From positions 58,526,057 to 58,590,056 of the forward strand of contig CM054120.1 in NCBI GenBank assembly GCA_028673005.1: a stretch of DNA of 64,000 nt. The letters run 5' to 3'. Source of the stretch: Tanypteryx hageni (lineage: Eukaryota > Arthropoda > Insecta > Odonata > Petaluridae). The first letter of the stretch is position 1. Each line of letters starts with the position of its first letter. Below, piece by piece: positions 59,468 to 64,000 of the stretch. The notes under the pieces are model-generated. The model had not been told where the DNA came from. It saw only the letters and a program-made list of their open reading frames with translations, and did no database searches. The position numbers and the translations under genes were made by a program.

Positions 59468-61885
59468 CTAGATTAAAATGTCAATTTTTCTCTTTGATTT
59501 CTGTAATTCGTTTAAAACATCTTGAGGGTTAATTTTAATGTGTCGATGTATATTTAAAAGCGCTAAGCCATTTAAACGGTCTTGAGACATGACGTTCCTC
59601 AAATACGTCTTCAACCTTCGTAAAGTCGAAAATGATCGTTCACTGGTGCACGTAGTAATAGGAAGTGTGGCAAATATTTTTAGCAATATGAAAATATTTG
59701 GATAAATTAATCTATCACACTGATTCAATGCATCTATAGCATTCTTCGGTGGGGCTATTGTAGATACCAACTTATCAAAACGTTTGTACCACATTATAAA
59801 TTCTGCCTTTAAGACAAACTCATTTGTTGAGAGAATATCGGTATTGTACAATTCAACTAGCCTCAAAAAATTCTCGATTTCAGATTGTTTTTGAAGTTCT
59901 CCTTTAGGTAGAATACTGCTAAATTGAAGTAGTACGCCCTGATGTTTAGAAAACCTTTCATTCAGCTGGCTTAGCATGTGATCTGCGAAGGGAATGAATA
60001 TAAACCTTCGGTAATATTCCTCCGTAGTTTCAGATGGAACATCTTCACTCTGACGGCGTTTGCAGCTTATTAACCTCTTTACTTCAATACCAATCGATAT
60101 TGCTTTTTCAGAAGCTTTTTGAAATTCATTTTCTAAATTAGTTCGAATACTTTCTATTTGTTCTACAACATCACGCACATGATTAAGTGCTACTATCAAC
60201 TTTTTGCAGTAATCTGCACAATGCTAATGTATAGGAAAAAAATGCCTGTACTGTATATACTGAAATAAGAAAACAAAACTCACAAATAGAGTTTAATAGC
60301 ATTTGGGCACCGGATGAAACTTCTTGGTTCTGCCAGGAACTTATTTCATCAAGAGCAAAATAAATCGCGACAAAGAGTTCAATCATTACCATTATGGATT
60401 CATGCCGTTCAACCCATCTTGTATTAGCAAGTTGTCGTAGTTTTTTCTTATTTGATTCAGGGCAATGTTCATTAATTTTTCTCGTTAATACTTCACCTCT
60501 TTTAGGAGTATTGAAAAACTTATAAATTCGTTCTACTATACCCAAGCAATTCTTTACTTTTTGCACTTTCACAGCATTTCCAATTGCTAAATTTAAACTA
60601 TGTGATGCGCAGTGGACATATAGTGCAAGGGGGTACAATTTCCTTATATGTGTTTGAACTCCATTGAATTTCCCACTCATTGACGCAGCACCATCAAAGC
60701 CCTAACCTCGTAAGAATTTTAAATCAATTCCTACACTTTTAACCGATTCAATTAACGTATTTGATAGTTCACGACCAGAAGTATCTGATACTGGAACAAA
60801 CTGTAAAAAATCTTCTCGTATTGACAAACTCCCTTCTTTATCCTCATCTATGTATCGCACACACAATGAAAATTGCTCAGTAGTCGATATATCACAGGTT
60901 TCGTCTGCAAGAATTGAGAAAAATTTTGCAGCATTTACCTTCGCAACAATTTCCCTCAGTATTATGTCGTTGCATGCTACCAGAATTTGATTTTGAATGT
61001 TACAGCTGAGAAACGTTGCATTTTTACCACAATTTTCTAGATGTTCTCTTAATTCTTTGTCGCTAGCATCAATTCTGGAACGCAATATTGCCCGAAAGTT
61101 ACCCTCATTTTCTTCAGGCTCATTTTCAACACAAAACTGACCATAATCTCGATGGGCTCGAAGAGGTATTCTTTGTTTTCCACAAATAATTACTGTTTTA
61201 ATGATAGGTTCTAATCTTTTCCTATTTAGTTGAACTTTTTGTGCCTTATCCTTATCTATTTGCTTATCAATAGATGTAACTTTCTGATCACGAATGTCCT
61301 GCAATCTTTGAAAAGTCAACACAGAACTGGTATGATAAGCAGTTTTTTCGTGTCCATTAAATGCTTCAATTGCGTGTTTCCAGTCAGAACAACCATTTGA
61401 AACTAAGTATCCAACAGCCTGTGCCTTAGACTTACCGAATTCCACTGGCGCAAAAAATGTACAGTACTTACAATAGGCACTATTTTCAGATTTAGAATAA
61501 CATAACCATTGATATTTTACCAGCCATGAGTGTTGAAAACTTTTTTTTTATTTTTAAAGATGCAGGAAGGAAAATGATAGTCTGCTTTAGGTTTCCAAAG
61601 GATTCTTAGAATATCTAACTTGTCATCGCTAGACAATGGGTTCTTTTTTAAACGAGCTATATCATTTTGATCAATATTAAAGGAATTAGAAGAGGCTGCC
61701 TCTGTTTCATTGAGATGTATTTCGCTATTTTTTGCAATTGGTCCATTATTACTAGTACCGCAAGACTTGTCTTCCACCTCTTCAGAGCCTGTCTCGGTCT
61801 TCGGTTTTTTTTCGAAAAAGTGTAACAAATTGCGCACATTTTTTCGTTTTTCTGCCATTTCTGTTATGGGTAAAATTAAACGCAA
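59468..61885 (-). pseudogene. hAT transposase, TTF-zinc-finger/DUF4371 type, three lesions
   Basis: The frame starts at or near MAEKRKNVRNLLHFFEKKPK (about 61858) and is homologous to the ZMYM/P52rIPK-like hAT family to its end. In order: acidic N-terminus; a zinc-finger region with YCKYCTFF (about 61460) and W..H; the DUF4371 core with FFSILADETCDISTTEQF (about 60920) and FDGAASMSGKF (about 60690); a HCASHSLNLAI block (about 60610) and NTRWVERHES (about 60400); and the dimerisation domain ATLPITTCTSERSFSTLRRL (about 59640). Three disruptions: a frameshift near 61525, an in-frame TAG at about 60704 where the family has Gln (R-G-Q-G), and a one-base-type frameshift near 60195. The rest is intact, so the loss is recent or the lesions are polymorphic. 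Length (about 780 residues) is normal. Confidence 0.93.
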
Positions 61886-62901
61886 TTATTTAAAAACCAG
61901 TTTTAACAGAGTTCTTATGTACAGCAGGCAAACTGTATACGATTTCCAAGAGTCCAAATTCAATTAAAACAATGACATTTATGATTACATTTAAACCGTT
62001 CATTTATATGGAGAATACATAAATAGGTTGGCTTGCCATTCTTAACACGAAACATACTTCTATTCACTAGTAACATAAAAATATGAAACATTCCATTTTG
62101 TGAAATAATTAACTTTACTTACCAAATGCTGTAAATTCGTCGCCGTTGAAACTTCAGGAAACTCAGGATAATAAGATGAAACACTCGAAACTTACGGTAA
62201 CAAACGTTCTGAAATTAAGATTTCACTCCTCAAAAAATAAAACTATCCGGAAGCAACAGGATATGGTGAGCATAGCCGGTAACTTGAGATTTTATTATTA
62301 AGGTAACTTATTGTCAACTTTTATGATTTCTAACGAATTATCTTGCACTCAGAATACACAAAACAGACTAACTCACTAATGCAGTTGCTTTGAGGAGAGA
62401 GAATGTGAAACTGACGCTCAAAAATGCGTTCCTTTCTCAAGATGTGCTTTAACGTTCTTAGAAAAACCTTTCCTCGAATTTCCTCTGCTTCGCTCGCATG
62501 CGTTCTCTCCATCTGGAAGCTATTAGGGATCCAGGGTCACTTGGCTTTACCCTTCACATGGAGGACAAAAGAAGGCTGAAATGACCACTTTCTTCAGTCG
62601 GGGTGCCTTCCTGTCACTATTCCGTTGGTGTAGGGAAAGACTATAACGAAGTTAGAAAAATGGATGCAAAAAATGACACGGCTGAAAAATTACCGATGAC
62701 TGCATTTCCTTAATGATCGACATTGTGAAGAATTTCTCGAGAATATTGTTAGAAATCTTACGAAAAACCAGCAGATTTACTTACAAATAGTACAGACATT
62801 TTGGTTAATACTAAAGCCCTAGCATGAACATGTCGATTTTTTGGGGGGGCTAAAGCCCGTCAGCCCCCCCCCCCCCCCCTGGGTGCGCCCCTGTTCCTCT
62901 C

Positions 62902-63318
62902 ACACCCAATGTTAACATAAGTAATATAGGAGTTATATGCTACATAGTGACTATTGTTTTACCAGATCTATAGCAACTGAATATTTATGTTTCGGCTCAA
63001 CGTCTCATCAACGACAATTCATTACAGATGATAAATGAAAATGTTAATATTTAGAGATAGTGGGGCTATTTTAATACCACAAAATAAATTTCGTGTCTTT
63101 TAAATTGAAAATCAAATAATTTTGGCAGTAGAGGGTTAACTAAAAAAATAACACGATTTCACCGATTAGTCTTCCGCCAGGTATTTCCCTTACGATAATA
63201 GCGAAAGTAAAAATAATAGTTTCGTAATTGAAAGTCGCTTCCTACTTGAGCAAAGAAACAATTATCTCAAATCGAGAGTAGGTACTATGCGGAGGCGCAT
63301 GAGAATCTGGATACAGAT
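62902..63318. other. No gene recognised
   Basis: AT-rich flank between the hAT element and the LINE 3' end; nothing seen. Confidence 0.45.
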
Positions 63319-63320
63319 AA

Positions 63321-63600
63321 TAATAATGATAATAATAATATTTTATTTAACACATACAGGATCCCCAATTACGTGCGTGTTAATAAGTTTTGACAAAATA
63401 AACAAAGTTAAAATATTAACATAAAAAAGAAAAAAGAAAAACGTTATACATTTTTTTTAAATGCAGCTATTTAAAAAATATGTTAAATAACTTTCTCTTA
63501 AAAGCTGGTCCAGAATCATTAAAAATGTCTAAGGTCGGCAGACCGTATCATTCTAGGAATAGGTGAGTATTTCGCCACGTTTACCCGGCAGAAGGGAACA
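63321..63600 (-). mobile_element. LINE 3' end, same family as 49718-50690
   Basis: The (AATAAT)n stretch at 63317-63341 is followed by AACACATACAGGATCCCC and AATTACGTGCGTG, which matches AACGTAAACAGGAAAGACCCC and AATTACATGTGC at 49745-49780 (read in the same direction). On minus this is an (ATT)n-tailed LINE 3' UTR. The coding part is absent or too decayed to see. Confidence 0.6.
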
Positions 63601-63626
63601 TGAAAAATTGAGGTATGATCTTATGG

Positions 63627-64000
63627 TCAAGGGCGGATTCAAGGGGGTGTAAAGGGGGTAATTACCCCCTCTAGAATTTTTGAACTCCAAAAAATTACCC
63701 CTTAATCTCGTGAACCCGAACCGGAACCGTTCGACAAAAATTTCCATGAACCGAACCCAGAAAATTTTAAATTGCCTGAACCCAAACCGAACCCATAAAT
63801 TCTCCGGTTCGACACCCTGCTTAAAACTCCAGGCGGCCTTCCGGCTTTTTATGTCGATGGCATGGGCGACTTCGGGTCATTTTACTCCTAGAACCTTTGG
63901 ATGCTATATATTTTGGAAAGAAGGCAGTACAGGCGGAAATGCATCTTCTTTCCAGGAAAATATGAGACTTTAAGCAGGGAAGAGAAAGGGCTTTGCCCAA
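63627..64000. repeat. hAT-terminus-like edge and CCGAACCGGAACCG tract
   Basis: CAAGGGCGGATTCAAGGGGG (63629) with a following GGGGGTAATTACCCCC palindrome resembles a hAT end. Then 63710-63825 repeats GAACC/CGAACCGGAACC words and, on minus, starts CAGGGTGTCGAACCGG. This parallels 24760-24900. Partner ends are not visible and the window stops here. Confidence 0.4.

Larger units (their letters stand above)
59009..62893 (-). mobile_element. hAT DNA transposon, 3.9 kb, recently inactivated
   Basis: Inverted termini CAGGGGCGCACCCAGG at both ends and an exact 8-bp duplication TTCCTCTC (59001-59008, 62894-62901). The right end has a run of about 20 C. The transposase reads leftward (61885-59468). A 153-bp tandem duplication lies near the left end. 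Confidence 0.96.

Overview
The window is eukaryotic, AT-rich and gene-poor. It looks like an arthropod, probably insect, genome. That rests on the mixture of degenerate Jockey-type and endonuclease-RT LINEs, tRNA-derived SINEs, hAT, piggyBac and pogo/Tigger-type DNA transposons and their short non-autonomous derivatives, and on the presence of spliced rather than compact genes. I cannot place the species. No bacterial genes, operons, CRISPR arrays or intact RNA genes were seen.

Only one convincing host protein-coding segment was found: a 2.1-kb internal exon on the minus strand (38377-40468), bounded by good 3' and 5' splice sites. It encodes about 697 residues of Ser/Pro-rich, mostly disordered protein that I could not assign to a family. 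The other exons of this gene were not recognised here and may lie outside the window.

Most of the rest is transposon-derived. From left to right: a terminus of a TAGGCTTGG-ended element (1-761); a tRNA-SINE and a Jockey-type LINE remnant (1.0-2.2 kb); an unusual palindromic element with repeated GGTCCCTGG motifs (3.55-4.35 kb); a second tRNA-SINE (4.64 kb); a 3.2-kb hAT element with an 8-bp target duplication (4888-8101); a LINE 3' fragment (9.7 kb); a piggyBac deletion derivative (12.1-12.9 kb); a GC-rich, strand-asymmetric block with satellites (16.75-18.9 kb); a pogo-like element with a 15-bp terminal array (19.2-20.0 kb); a hAT MITE (20.1-20.6 kb); a 3.1-kb TAGGCTTGG element with an exact 8-bp duplication (23315-26394); a 163-bp MITE (27.7 kb); a LINE RT fragment (30.2-31.2 kb); a roughly 180-bp tandem array split by two hAT insertions in the same palindromic 8-mer (31.35-33.56 kb); a G-rich 23-bp minisatellite (35.3 kb); a second copy of the pogo-like family (36.0 kb); a Tigger-like element just inside the intron after the exon (37.6-38.3 kb); pogo and piggyBac MITEs (44.5, 46.8 kb); another SINE (46.3 kb); a minus-strand Jockey/CR1-like LINE (49.7-50.7 kb); G-rich and purine/pyrimidine tracts (51.4-52.5 kb); a pogo-type MITE (58.4 kb); and a 3.9-kb hAT element with a three-lesion transposase (59009-62893). 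Long stretches, notably 40.5-44.5 and 52.5-57.7 kb, hold nothing recognisable.

The features do not form a pathway. The window is a host gene fragment in a transposon-filled landscape. The most unusual items are the palindromic motif-repeat element, the hAT-interrupted tandem array, the 3.1-kb TAGGCTTGG element without a visible transposase, and the unassigned long exon.
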